This document shows, one piece after another, positions 42,050-50,076 of a DNA stretch of 64,000 nt (position 1 is its first letter; the number at the start of each line of letters is the position of its first letter). The position numbers and the translations under genes were made by a program. This stretch comes from Nocardioides turkmenicus (GTDB lineage Bacteria > Actinomycetota > Actinomycetes > Propionibacteriales > Nocardioidaceae). The notes beneath the pieces are model-generated. The model saw nothing but the letters and a program-made list of their open reading frames with translations. It was not told the origin of the DNA and searched no databases. The stretch lies in assembly GCF_011045035.1 (NCBI RefSeq), contig NZ_JAALAA010000001.1, positions 1-64,000 of the forward strand, in the 5' to 3' direction.

Positions 42050-43761
42050 GACGACCTCCTCGTGGTCGGGTCGGGAACCTTGACCGGTGGTGTGAACGGG
42101 CGCGGCATCGGGCCGAAGGACTCCAGGTCGACCTCGACGAGCACGGGCCCGCGTCGGGTGACGGCCTGCTCGAGCTCGGTCGCGGCGTCGGCGGCGCTGC
42201 CGATGCGCTGGTAGGGCAGCCCGAGCGAACCCGCGAGCCCGGCGAAGTCAGGGGTGGTCAGGTCGACGCCGGCGCGGTCGACGCCCCGGGCCTCCTGCAT
42301 GTTGCGGAGCACGCCGTAGCCGCCGTCGTTGAAGACCAGCAGCACCAGCCACGGACGCTCCTGGGCGAGCGTGAGCAGCTCACCGAGGTGTACGGCAAGG
42401 CCGCCGTCGCCGGCGATGACCACGGTCGGTTCGTCACGGCGGGCCATCGCGGCGCCGAGCCCCATCCCCAGCCCCTGGCCGATCCCGCCGCCGCGGGGGA
42501 AGACGTTGTCGCGAGGGTCGTAGACCTCGAAGAGCCGGTTGCCCCATGACGAGGACGCGATGGTCACGTCGCGCGCGAGCACCGACCGGCGCGGCAGGGC
42601 GGAGCGCAGCGCGTCGGCGAGCACGGCGTGGTCGCCGAGCCCCTCGCGCTGCGTGGCGCGTACGTCCCGGCGTGCCCGGGTCACCCGATCCCGCCACTCC
42701 CCCGCGACCTGTCCGCGGCCTCGGACGGCCTCGGTGATCGCGGGCAGCACGTCGCGGGCGTCCGCAGCGACACCGGCCGCGATCGGGAAGACCCGCCCGA
42801 GCGCCGCGTGGTCGAGGTCGATCTGGACGTGCACCGGGGTCAGGACGAGGTCGTAGTCGCGGGTCTCGTTGGACCGGAAGTGGGTGCCGATGCTGAGCAG
42901 CAGGTCGGCCTCGGCGAGCAGCTGGCCGCCGCCGGGGGTGGCGGCGTAGTTGCCGACCACGAGAGGGTGATCCTCGGGGACGGCGCCGCGGCCGGAGTTG
43001 GAGGTCAGCAGGCCGGCGCCCCACGTCTCGACCAGCTCGGTCAGCTCGGCCCCGGCCTCGGCGACCCCGCCTCCGGCCCAGATGACCGGCCGCTCGGCGG
43101 CGACGATCAGCTCCGTCAGCGTGTCCAGGCCGGCCGGCTCCGGGGAGGTGGTCGTCTCCTCGGCCACCTCGACGATCTCGACGACCTCACGCTGCGGCAG
43201 GTACTGCAGGTCGATGGGCCACTCGACGCTCACCGGGCCACCGGCCCGGCCCCGCCCGCCGAGCGCCCGCTCGACGGCGGCGCGCAGGATGCCGGCCGAC
43301 TCCTCGAGCGAGGGCACCGTGACGGCGTCGATCGAGACCGCCCGGAGCATGCCGAGCTGGTCCTTGGTCTCGTGGATGAAACCGCGACCCGAGCCGAGGT
43401 AGGCCGACTCGACCTGGCCGGTCACGTGCAGCACCGAGGTGGCCGAGCTCAGCGACTCGATCAGCGAGCCGGCGGCATTGCCGGCGCCGGTTCCGGTGCT
43501 GGTCAGCGCACAGCCGAGGCCGCCGGTCGCCCGGGCGTAGCCGTCGGCGGCGTTGACCGCGCTCGCCTCGTGGCGGACCGGCACGAACCGCAGCTCGCGC
43601 GAGACCGCCTCGACGAGCGGCAGGTTGTGGACGGAGATGACACCGAAGACGGTGTCGACACCCACCTCGCGGAGCACCGCTACGAGCAGCTCGCCGCCGT
43701 CGGCGTAGGTCACCCCATGAGGAGTGTGAACTGTGGGAGCGGCGGTGGTCAGGTTGGTCAT
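42046..43761 (-). CDS. Thiamine-diphosphate-dependent enzyme (acetolactate synthase/decarboxylase family)
   Basis: A 571-residue ThDP enzyme. The catalytic Glu is in VPVRHEASAVNAADGYARATG (residues about 51-71, read in parts), the central domain carries VIWAGGGVAEAG, and the cofactor motif is GDGGLAVHLGE followed by NDGGYGVL. Related enzymes are acetolactate synthase, benzoylformate decarboxylase and sulfopyruvate/phenylpyruvate decarboxylases. In this catabolic cluster a 2-oxo acid decarboxylation or carboligation is likely. ATG 43761 follows the SDR gene by ten bases. Confidence 0.87.
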   Translation of the reverse strand: MTNLTTAAPTVHTPHGVTYADGGELLVAVLREVGVDTVFGVISVHNLPLVEAVSRELRFVPVRHEASAVNAADGYARATGGLGCALTSTGTGAGNAAGSLIESLSSATSVLHVTGQVESAYLGSGRGFIHETKDQLGMLRAVSIDAVTVPSLEESAGILRAAVERALGGRGRAGGPVSVEWPIDLQYLPQREVVEIVEVAEETTTSPEPAGLDTLTELIVAAERPVIWAGGGVAEAGAELTELVETWGAGLLTSNSGRGAVPEDHPLVVGNYAATPGGGQLLAEADLLLSIGTHFRSNETRDYDLVLTPVHVQIDLDHAALGRVFPIAAGVAADARDVLPAITEAVRGRGQVAGEWRDRVTRARRDVRATQREGLGDHAVLADALRSALPRRSVLARDVTIASSSWGNRLFEVYDPRDNVFPRGGGIGQGLGMGLGAAMARRDEPTVVIAGDGGLAVHLGELLTLAQERPWLVLLVFNDGGYGVLRNMQEARGVDRAGVDLTTPDFAGLAGSLGLPYQRIGSAADAATELEQAVTRRGPVLVEVDLESFGPMPRPFTPPVKVPDPTTRRSS

Positions 43762-43771
43762 CTCGGTCTCC

Positions 43772-44557
43772 TCAGGCCACGTAGCGGGCAACGCCGCCAC
43801 ACACGTCGAGCGCCGCGCCGGTGACGTACGAGGCACGCGGAGACAGCAGGGTCACGACCATCGCGGCGACCTCCTCGGCCCGGCCGAACCGGCCCAGGGA
43901 GATGCCGCGGTCGGCGGCGAGGTCGCTCTCGAAAGCCTCGTACAAGGTCCCGTTCTCGTCCGCCTCGAAGCGCCGCCGCCACTGGCCGGTGTCGATCAGT
44001 CCGAGGCAGACGCTGTTGACCCGGATGTCGGGTGCGTACTCCGACGCCATCGACTTGGTCAGGTTGAGCAGACCGGCCCGAGCGGCCGAGGTCGTGACCA
44101 GTCGCGGCTCGGGCTGGCGGGCGAGCACGGCGTTGATGGTGACGATCGCGGCGGCGTCGGAGGCCCGCAGGTGCGGCAGCGCCGCTCCGGTGACGTTGAG
44201 GACGCCGCCGAACTTCAGGTCGAGCTCGTCGCGGAAGTCGTCGACGGTCGCCTGGTCGAGCCCGAGCATCCGCGACTGGCCGGCGTTGTTGACCAGCCCG
44301 TCGATCCCGCCGAACCGGGCTGCACCGGCCTCGACCACCGCGCGCACCTGGCCGGCGTCGCGTACGTCGCAGCTCATCGCGAGCACCCGGTCGGCGGGGG
44401 CGCCGAGGTCGGCGAGCGCCTTCTCGAGCACGTCGGGACGGCGGGCGCAGGTGATGACGTTCGCGCCCTCCTCGAGGAGGGTGGCGACGGTCGCGAGACC
44501 GACGCCGGAGCTACCGCCCGTGACGAGCACGGTGCGATCGGCGAGGTGGAGATCCAT
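43772..44557 (-). CDS. Short-chain dehydrogenase/reductase
   Basis: A 261-residue classical SDR. The NAD-binding motif is VLVTGGSSGVGLATVATL (residues about 10-27), NNAG follows at GLVNNAGQSR, and the catalytic region has ITINAVLARQPEPRLVTTSAARAGLL. The usual Tyr-x-x-x-Lys is not readable (the expected Tyr position reads as Thr-Ser-Ala-Ala-Arg), so activity is uncertain. It is within the aromatic catabolic operon between the ThDP gene and a second SDR. Confidence 0.8.
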   Translation of the reverse strand: MDLHLADRTVLVTGGSSGVGLATVATLLEEGANVITCARRPDVLEKALADLGAPADRVLAMSCDVRDAGQVRAVVEAGAARFGGIDGLVNNAGQSRMLGLDQATVDDFRDELDLKFGGVLNVTGAALPHLRASDAAAIVTINAVLARQPEPRLVTTSAARAGLLNLTKSMASEYAPDIRVNSVCLGLIDTGQWRRRFEADENGTLYEAFESDLAADRGISLGRFGRAEEVAAMVVTLLSPRASYVTGAALDVCGGVARYVA

Positions 44558-44583
44558 GGGTCCTGGTCCTGTCAGTGAAACCG

Positions 44584-45324
44584 TCAGTGGAAGACGAAGC
44601 CGCCGTCGACGACGAGTTGCTGTCCGGTGATGTAGGCGGCCTCGGGGCCGAGCAGGAAGGCCGCGGCCCCGACGACGTCGGCGGGCTCCTGGTCCCGGGT
44701 CAGCGCCCGGTTGTCGCGGTAGAGCTGGTGGCGGTGCTCGGGGATCTGCTGCGCAGCCTCGGTGGTGGTGAGACCGGCCGCCAGGGTGTTGACGGTGATC
44801 CCGTGCGGGCCGAGGTCACGCGCCATCGCCCGGGTCAGCGCGGCGAGGCCGCCCTTGGAGGCGATGTAGTGCGCGAGGTTGGCGGAGCCGTAGAGCGCCG
44901 AGTCCGAGCCGATGTTGAGGACCCGGCCACGGCCCGCCTCGATCATCCCCGGGACGACCTCCCGGCTGACCAGCCACGGGCCGCGCAGGTTGACCGCCAT
45001 CAGCGAGTCCCACTCGGCCGGGTCGATCTCGTGGACCGGCTTGCCGCCGACCCCGTCGGCGCGGGCGGCGTTGTTGACCAGCCCGTAGACCGGCCCGGTC
45101 TCCTTCACCATCGCCCGCACCGAGGCGTGGTCGGTGACGTCGACCGGGACGGTCGAGACGTCGTGGCCCTCCTCGCGGAGCGCGGCTCCGGCCGTCTCCA
45201 GCCAGTCCTCGCGGATGTCCGCGAGCCAGACCCGGGCACCGGCCCGGGCCAGGCGCCGGGAGATCGCCAGCCCGAGGCCGCGACCCGCGCCCGTGACCAG
45301 GACCGGTGCACCGTCGAAGCTCAT
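44584..45324 (-). CDS. Short-chain dehydrogenase/reductase
   Basis: A 246-residue classical SDR with the cofactor motif VLVTGAGRGLGLAISRRL, the NNAARADGVGG stretch, and the catalytic Ser-Tyr-Lys region as IGSDSALYGSANLAHYIASKGGL (Tyr and Lys in the YxxxK spacing). It probably oxidises or reduces an alcohol or dihydrodiol intermediate. The ATG lies four bases after the cupin gene's stop. Confidence 0.88.
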   Translation of the reverse strand: MSFDGAPVLVTGAGRGLGLAISRRLARAGARVWLADIREDWLETAGAALREEGHDVSTVPVDVTDHASVRAMVKETGPVYGLVNNAARADGVGGKPVHEIDPAEWDSLMAVNLRGPWLVSREVVPGMIEAGRGRVLNIGSDSALYGSANLAHYIASKGGLAALTRAMARDLGPHGITVNTLAAGLTTTEAAQQIPEHRHQLYRDNRALTRDQEPADVVGAAAFLLGPEAAYITGQQLVVDGGFVFH

Positions 45325-45327
45325 CGG

Positions 45328-45852
45328 TCAGTCCCGGGTGACGCCGTGCATCGCGGAGGTCTCCGGGTACGTCGGGACCTGCGGCTTCTGGGCGCCGATG
45401 ATCACGCAGAAAAGTGCGTCGACCTCGCCGTTGTTCTTCAGGCTCCGCGGCACGCCGGCCGGCACCACGATCATGTCGCGGTAGCCGAGGGTGCGCTTGA
45501 CCACCTGGCCGTCGCGGTGCACGCCGACCTCGACCTCCCCCTCGAGGACGAAGAAGGCCTCCTCGGCGTCGTGGTGGGTGTGCTCGGGGCCCTCCGCCCC
45601 CGGGGGCAGCAGCATGTTGGAGAAGGTGAAGCCCTGCGACTTGATGGTGCGGTTGTCGTTCTCGTGGTTGCCGGTCGCGCCGGAGCCGACGTAGCGGATC
45701 TGGGCGCGCTTGAACTGGTCGCCGGCCTTGGCCTGGAAGCCCAGGGTGTCCCAGTCCTCGTGGCGCGAGGCGCGGGTCAGGATGATGGAGTCGGTGAACT
45801 CCTCCAGGCTCTCGGCCGTCTCGTACGTGAGGGGTTGCTGGGTGATCGACAT
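45328..45852 (-). CDS. Cupin-domain protein
   Basis: A 174-residue single-domain cupin. Metal-binding residues are in GPEHTHHDAEEAFFVLEGEV (His-x-His...Glu), and the second motif follows around YRDMIVVPAGVPRSL. It may be a ring-cleaving or isomerising enzyme, or a small-molecule sensor. It is part of the minus-strand catabolic operon, 57 bp downstream of the alpha/beta-hydrolase gene. Confidence 0.83.
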   Translation of the reverse strand: MSITQQPLTYETAESLEEFTDSIILTRASRHEDWDTLGFQAKAGDQFKRAQIRYVGSGATGNHENDNRTIKSQGFTFSNMLLPPGAEGPEHTHHDAEEAFFVLEGEVEVGVHRDGQVVKRTLGYRDMIVVPAGVPRSLKNNGEVDALFCVIIGAQKPQVPTYPETSAMHGVTRD

Positions 45853-45909
45853 GGGTCGTTCCTCTCTTGCGGTGGTTCGTTCTCGGGTCGGAATCGGGGG
45901 TCGGGGACG

Positions 45910-46713
45910 TCAGCCGTAGAGGCGTTCGACGATCCCGACGAAGGAGGAGAGCCAGGCGTTGAACGCCTCGGGCGACTCCTGGTTGGCCAGGTGGCCGGCG
46001 CCGCGCAGGGTCACCAGGACGGCGTCGGGGATACCGCCGGCGAGCGCCTGGGACTCGGTGATCCCGGTGACCTGGTCCTGGTCGCCGCACAGCACGAGCG
46101 TCGGAGTGTCGATGGCGGCGAGCTCGGGCGTCAGGTCGGTGGCGGCCATCGACTCGGCGGCGAGGCCGTAGCCCGGGAGCCGGATCGAGTCGCGCATCGT
46201 GGCGACGACCCGGTCGACCAGCTCACCCGGGGCATCGGAGCTGACGAGCCGCGGCCCGCGGCCGCCGGCAAAGGCAGCGCTGCCGGCCGAGCCCAGCTCG
46301 GCGGCACGCGTGCGCATCGCCGCGGCCTTCTCCGCAGAGGTGCCGGAGCCGCGGCTCGCGTCGGCGAGCACGAGGCTTCGGACCAGCTCGGGGTGGCGGG
46401 AGGCGAGCCGGACCGCGATGACCCCGCCCCAGGAGACCCCCAGGACGTGGACCGGGCCGGCCTCTGCGTACTCCTCGATGACGGCGGCCGCCGCGTCGGC
46501 GAAACCGTCGAGGTCGAGCTCGGCCTCGGGGACGGCGGAGCGGGCATAGCCGGGGGCGTCCCAGGCCAGCAGCCGGAACTCGCCCGCCAGCGCAGCGATC
46601 TGCGGCGCGAACGAGGCCGAGCTGGACCCGATGCCGTGCAGGCACAGGATCGTCGGGCCGGTGCCGGTGTCCTCGACGTGGACCCCGGTCGTACGGAGCG
46701 TGGTGGTCGTCAT
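45910..46713 (-). CDS. Alpha/beta-hydrolase (meta-cleavage type candidate)
   Basis: A 267-residue hydrolase. The oxyanion segment is LCLHGIGSSSASFAPQI, the nucleophile is in GVSWGGVIA (Ser about 98), the acid is near LCGDQDQVTG and the His in LRGAGHLANQE. Together with the extradiol dioxygenase of the same operon it is a good candidate for the C-C bond hydrolase (MhpC/BphD-like) that splits the ring-fission product. The start ATG 46713 is seven bases past the stop of the aspartate-dehydrogenase-like gene. Confidence 0.85.
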   Translation of the reverse strand: MTTTTLRTTGVHVEDTGTGPTILCLHGIGSSSASFAPQIAALAGEFRLLAWDAPGYARSAVPEAELDLDGFADAAAAVIEEYAEAGPVHVLGVSWGGVIAVRLASRHPELVRSLVLADASRGSGTSAEKAAAMRTRAAELGSAGSAAFAGGRGPRLVSSDAPGELVDRVVATMRDSIRLPGYGLAAESMAATDLTPELAAIDTPTLVLCGDQDQVTGITESQALAGGIPDAVLVTLRGAGHLANQESPEAFNAWLSSFVGIVERLYG

Positions 46714-46720
46714 CGCGGCC

Positions 46721-47515
46721 TCAGATGATGCTGACCGCGCCGACCGGGCGGCCGACGAGCATGGACAGGGACCGGACGACGGCTCGTGAGACGACGCCGC
46801 TCGTACGCGGGTTGGCGGCCGAGGGGTGGTTGCGGATCTCGAACCGGTAGCTGCCGGCGTCCGCGTCGGCCTCGATGACATGGCTGGTCAGCTCCGCGGC
46901 GGGGTCGGCGACGAGCCGGACCTCGACCAGCTCCAGGTCGCCCACCGCCAGCCCGACGGTGGCCGCGACGTTGAGCGAACGCGGGAAGTAACGCGCCGCC
47001 TCGGCCGCGGAGCCCTCGAAGATGGTCGTCGGCTGGGTGGTTGCACGGACCCGTGCCTGAGTCTCGTCGTCCATCCATGGCTGCAGCAGGGTCGCGGGCA
47101 GCTTGGTGGTGGTCACCGAGGCACGGTGGACTGCACCGTGGCTGGCGGCGCTGACCAGCAGGTCAATGCCGCCGATGGCGCCGGAGGTGATGAACATCCG
47201 CCCCGGTCCGGTAGCCCGGAGCCGGGCAACCAGCTCTTGGTCGGCCAGCGCTCCCGCCGAGGTGATCAGCAGGTGACGACCGGCCTCGAGGATCTCGGCT
47301 CCGTGCCGGGAGACGACCGCTTGGCCGGCGCACTCGACGATCACATCGCTGCTCTCGATCGCCTTGGCGAGCCGGATCTGCGGCACCGGACACTCGCCGA
47401 CCGGGGTGTCGTTGACGACCCCGACGACCTCGACGTCCTCGACCGCACCGCCCACCAAAGCCTCGATCACGGGACGACCGATGGCGCCCGCGCCGATGAT
47501 GCTGACCTTCGTCAT
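46721..47515 (-). CDS. Aspartate-dehydrogenase-family oxidoreductase
   Basis: A 264-residue NAD(P)-dependent protein of the L-aspartate dehydrogenase (DUF108) family: Rossmann motif VSIIGAGAIGRPVIEAL, the central ITSGAIGGIDLLVSAASHG and the TTKLPATLLQPW substrate region with the conserved His/Lys pattern. In other organisms NadX makes iminoaspartate for NAD synthesis. Here it lies in a catabolic operon, between the dioxygenase (GTGA/ATGA-type overlap, positions 47512-47515) and the hydrolase, so it may act on an amino or semialdehyde intermediate. The true substrate is open. Confidence 0.83.
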   Translation of the reverse strand: MTKVSIIGAGAIGRPVIEALVGGAVEDVEVVGVVNDTPVGECPVPQIRLAKAIESSDVIVECAGQAVVSRHGAEILEAGRHLLITSAGALADQELVARLRATGPGRMFITSGAIGGIDLLVSAASHGAVHRASVTTTKLPATLLQPWMDDETQARVRATTQPTTIFEGSAAEAARYFPRSLNVAATVGLAVGDLELVEVRLVADPAAELTSHVIEADADAGSYRFEIRNHPSAANPRTSGVVSRAVVRSLSMLVGRPVGAVSII

Positions 47516-48477
47516 CGGGCCACCTCCATCAGGTCGCGGCCCTGCATCGAGACGTACGCGGCGGCCAGCTCGGGACGGTCGGCGAACACTCCCGCGTCCT
47601 CGATACCGGCCATGTGGCGGCGTACGTCCTTGGACGGCGGGCCCGCGGTGCCCCACAGATCGGAGAGCTCAGGGACCCGGCGCCACACCTTGCACAGCCA
47701 CTGGTCCTCGACGACCTGGGCGACGTCCGAGGTGTACTCGCACACCAGCCCGGCGGGATCGGCGAAGTAGGAGAAGGTGTTGTTGCCCGGACCGTGACGG
47801 CCGGGGCCCCACAGCGGGGTGACCCCCTGCTGCTTGAGCGAGCCGATGCCCCGCATGAAGTGGTTCATGCTCGGCATCTCGTAGGCGACGTGGTTGACCG
47901 AGGTCCAGGCCGCCTGGTTGAAGGCGATGCTGTGGTGGTCGGTGTTGCAGCGCAGGAACGCCATCTGGTGCTCGGACCAGTCCGAGACTCGCATCCCGAG
48001 GACGTCGGTGTAGAACGCGACCGCGCGGTCGATGTCGATGGTGTTGAGCACGACGTGCGTCACGCCGATCGGGACCGGCCGGTCCCGGTCGAGCGGCTTG
48101 ACGGCATGGACGTCGGCGACGAGCTCGATCACACGGCCCTCCGGGTCGGCGAAGCGGATGCCGTAGCCGCCGCCCGCTTGGTCCAGGGCACCTGGCTCGG
48201 TGAGCATCGGGATGCCGCGCAGAGCGAGCCGGCGGGCGGCCTCGTCGACCTCGGCGGGCGTACGCACCGCGAACGAGATGGCGCCGAGACCGTTGCGCTC
48301 CGCGCGGGTCAACTGCAGGACGTGGTGGTTCTCCCCCGTGCCTCGCAGCCAGGTGTCGTCATGGTCCTGCTCGACGACCGAGAGGCCCCAGACCTCGGAG
48401 TAGAAGTCCGTCGACTCGGTGAGGGTCGGCACCTGCAGCTGGACGCTGCGCAACGAGTGCAGTGTGGCGATCGACAT
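47512..48477 (-). CDS. Type I extradiol ring-cleavage dioxygenase
   Basis: A 321-residue two-domain VOC enzyme. The metal ligands are His141 (VTHVVLNT), His196 (NHVAYEM) and Glu247 (LVCEY), and the GPGRHGPGNNTFSYFADPAG motif (about 224-243) is the extradiol dioxygenase fingerprint. It opens catecholic rings next to the diol (meta cleavage) using Fe(II) or Mn(II). It is the first gene of the long operon, 15-43 bp behind the shared MarR-type operator. Closest in style to homoprotocatechuate and biphenyl-diol dioxygenases. Confidence 0.92.
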   Translation of the reverse strand: MSIATLHSLRSVQLQVPTLTESTDFYSEVWGLSVVEQDHDDTWLRGTGENHHVLQLTRAERNGLGAISFAVRTPAEVDEAARRLALRGIPMLTEPGALDQAGGGYGIRFADPEGRVIELVADVHAVKPLDRDRPVPIGVTHVVLNTIDIDRAVAFYTDVLGMRVSDWSEHQMAFLRCNTDHHSIAFNQAAWTSVNHVAYEMPSMNHFMRGIGSLKQQGVTPLWGPGRHGPGNNTFSYFADPAGLVCEYTSDVAQVVEDQWLCKVWRRVPELSDLWGTAGPPSKDVRRHMAGIEDAGVFADRPELAAAYVSMQGRDLMEVAR

Positions 48478-48491
48478 CCCGACTCCTTTCT

Positions 48492-48519
48492 CTTAGTGGT
48501 TAATATTTAAGTACTTAGG
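48492..48519. promoter_or_regulatory. MarR-type operator of the dioxygenase operon
   Basis: CTTAGTGGTTAATATTTAAG followed by TACTTAGG lies 15 bp before the extradiol dioxygenase start. Its reverse complement matches the site at 51493-51522 at nearly every position outside the centre. The dyad CTTAA..TTAAG is shared. Confidence 0.7.
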
Positions 48520-48582
48520 CTTTTTCATGTCAAGAGGAACCGTGGCCCAGATCACCTCGCGCTCCCCTTCAGGGGCGCCGGG

Positions 48583-50076
48583 TCAGCCGGCCCAGGGGTG
48601 TGGCGCCTCGTCGAGTCCCCAGTAGAGGCTCTTCTGGCGCGTGTACTCCGCGATCCCTCGACGGCCCTTCTCGATGCCGAGACCGCTCTCCTTCATGCCG
48701 CTGAACGGCGTGGAGATGCTGAACTGCTTGTAGGTGTTGATCCACACCGTGCCGGCGTCGATCCGGCGGGCCACCCGCCAGGCCGTGCGGTAGTCACGGG
48801 TCCAGAGGCCGCACGCCAGCCCGTAGACCGAGTCGTTGGCACGCGCGACCAGGTCGTCCTCGTCGTCATAGGTGAGCACCGACAACACCGGCCCGAAGAT
48901 CTCCTCCTGGCAGGTCGGCGAGGAGTTGTCCAGGCCGGCGATGACGGTCGGCAGGTAGTAGGCACCGGCGTCGTACGCGTCACCCTCGGGCACCGCACCG
49001 CCGACCAGCACCTCCCCGCCGGCCGCGCGGGCGCGGTCGACGTGGCCCGCGACGCTGTCGCGGTGACGGTGGTGGACCAGCGGTGCCACCTGGGTGTCCG
49101 GGTCGAGCCCGTGGCCGACGCGCAGCCGGGCGACCGCCTTGACCAGGCGCTCAAGGAACTCCTCGGCGCGGGCCGACGGGAGGAAGAGCCGGGAGCCGGC
49201 GATGCAGCTCTGCCCCGAGCTGGAGTAGATACCGAACAGGACCCCCGCGATCGCGGCCTCGACGTCGGCGTCCTCGAACACGATGGTCGGGGACTTGCCG
49301 CCCAGCTCGAGCGTCACCGGCATCAGCTTGTCGGCGGCGGCGTGTGCGATCAGGCGACCGGTCGTGGTGCCTCCGGTGAAGGAGACCTTGCCGACGCCGG
49401 GATGGCGCACGATGGCGTCCCCGACGACCGATCCCCTGCCGGGCAGCACCGAGACCAGGCCGGGCGGGAGCCCGGAGTCCGTGATGATGCGACCCAGCGC
49501 GAGCGAGACCAGCGGCGTCCATTCGGCCGGCTTGAGCACGACGGCGTTGCCCGCTGCGAGGGCGGGCGCGATCTTCTGGGCGTCGCTGGCGATCGGCGAG
49601 TTCCACGGAGTGATCGCACCGATGACGCCGATCGGCTCGTGCACGCTCATCGTGAGCGAAGGGCCCCGCTGCGTCGTGAGCTCCTCGTCGAAAGTCTCTA
49701 GCGCGGCAGCCATGTAGCGGAATGTGCCCGCGGCGCTCGCCACCAGGGCGGAGGTCTCCTTGAGCGTCTTGCCGGTGTCGCGGGTCTGCAGCCGGGCGAG
49801 CCGCTCGGCCGAGGCCTCGATCCCGTCGGCGATCCAGTGCAGGTGGCGCGCTCGCTCGTGCGGCAGCCGCCGGCCCCACTCGGCAGCAGCCTCCGCACCC
49901 CCGGCGACGGCCTCGTCGACGTCGGCCTCGGAGGCGTGGTGCACCGTCGTGATCACGCTGCCGTCGGCCGGGTCGATGCTCTCCGATCCGGTCCCGCCAC
50001 CGCGGCGCCACTCCCCCGCGACCAGGACCTCGTCGGCCGGGACGACCGTGTCCACCGCAACGTCGGAGGCGCTCAC
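48583..50076 (-). CDS. Aldehyde dehydrogenase
   Basis: A 497-residue NAD(P)-dependent aldehyde dehydrogenase. Fold and catalysis are shown by VIGAITPWNSPIASDAQK (with the Asn), KPAEWTPLVSL, VSFTGGTTTGR, the Glu in LELGGKSP and the catalytic Cys in SSGQSCIAGSRL. It starts at GTG 50076 overlapping the transporter stop (GTGA). It probably oxidises the aldehyde or semialdehyde produced from the meta-cleavage route, feeding the lower pathway. Confidence 0.92.
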   Translation of the reverse strand: MSASDVAVDTVVPADEVLVAGEWRRGGGTGSESIDPADGSVITTVHHASEADVDEAVAGGAEAAAEWGRRLPHERARHLHWIADGIEASAERLARLQTRDTGKTLKETSALVASAAGTFRYMAAALETFDEELTTQRGPSLTMSVHEPIGVIGAITPWNSPIASDAQKIAPALAAGNAVVLKPAEWTPLVSLALGRIITDSGLPPGLVSVLPGRGSVVGDAIVRHPGVGKVSFTGGTTTGRLIAHAAADKLMPVTLELGGKSPTIVFEDADVEAAIAGVLFGIYSSSGQSCIAGSRLFLPSARAEEFLERLVKAVARLRVGHGLDPDTQVAPLVHHRHRDSVAGHVDRARAAGGEVLVGGAVPEGDAYDAGAYYLPTVIAGLDNSSPTCQEEIFGPVLSVLTYDDEDDLVARANDSVYGLACGLWTRDYRTAWRVARRIDAGTVWINTYKQFSISTPFSGMKESGLGIEKGRRGIAEYTRQKSLYWGLDEAPHPWAG

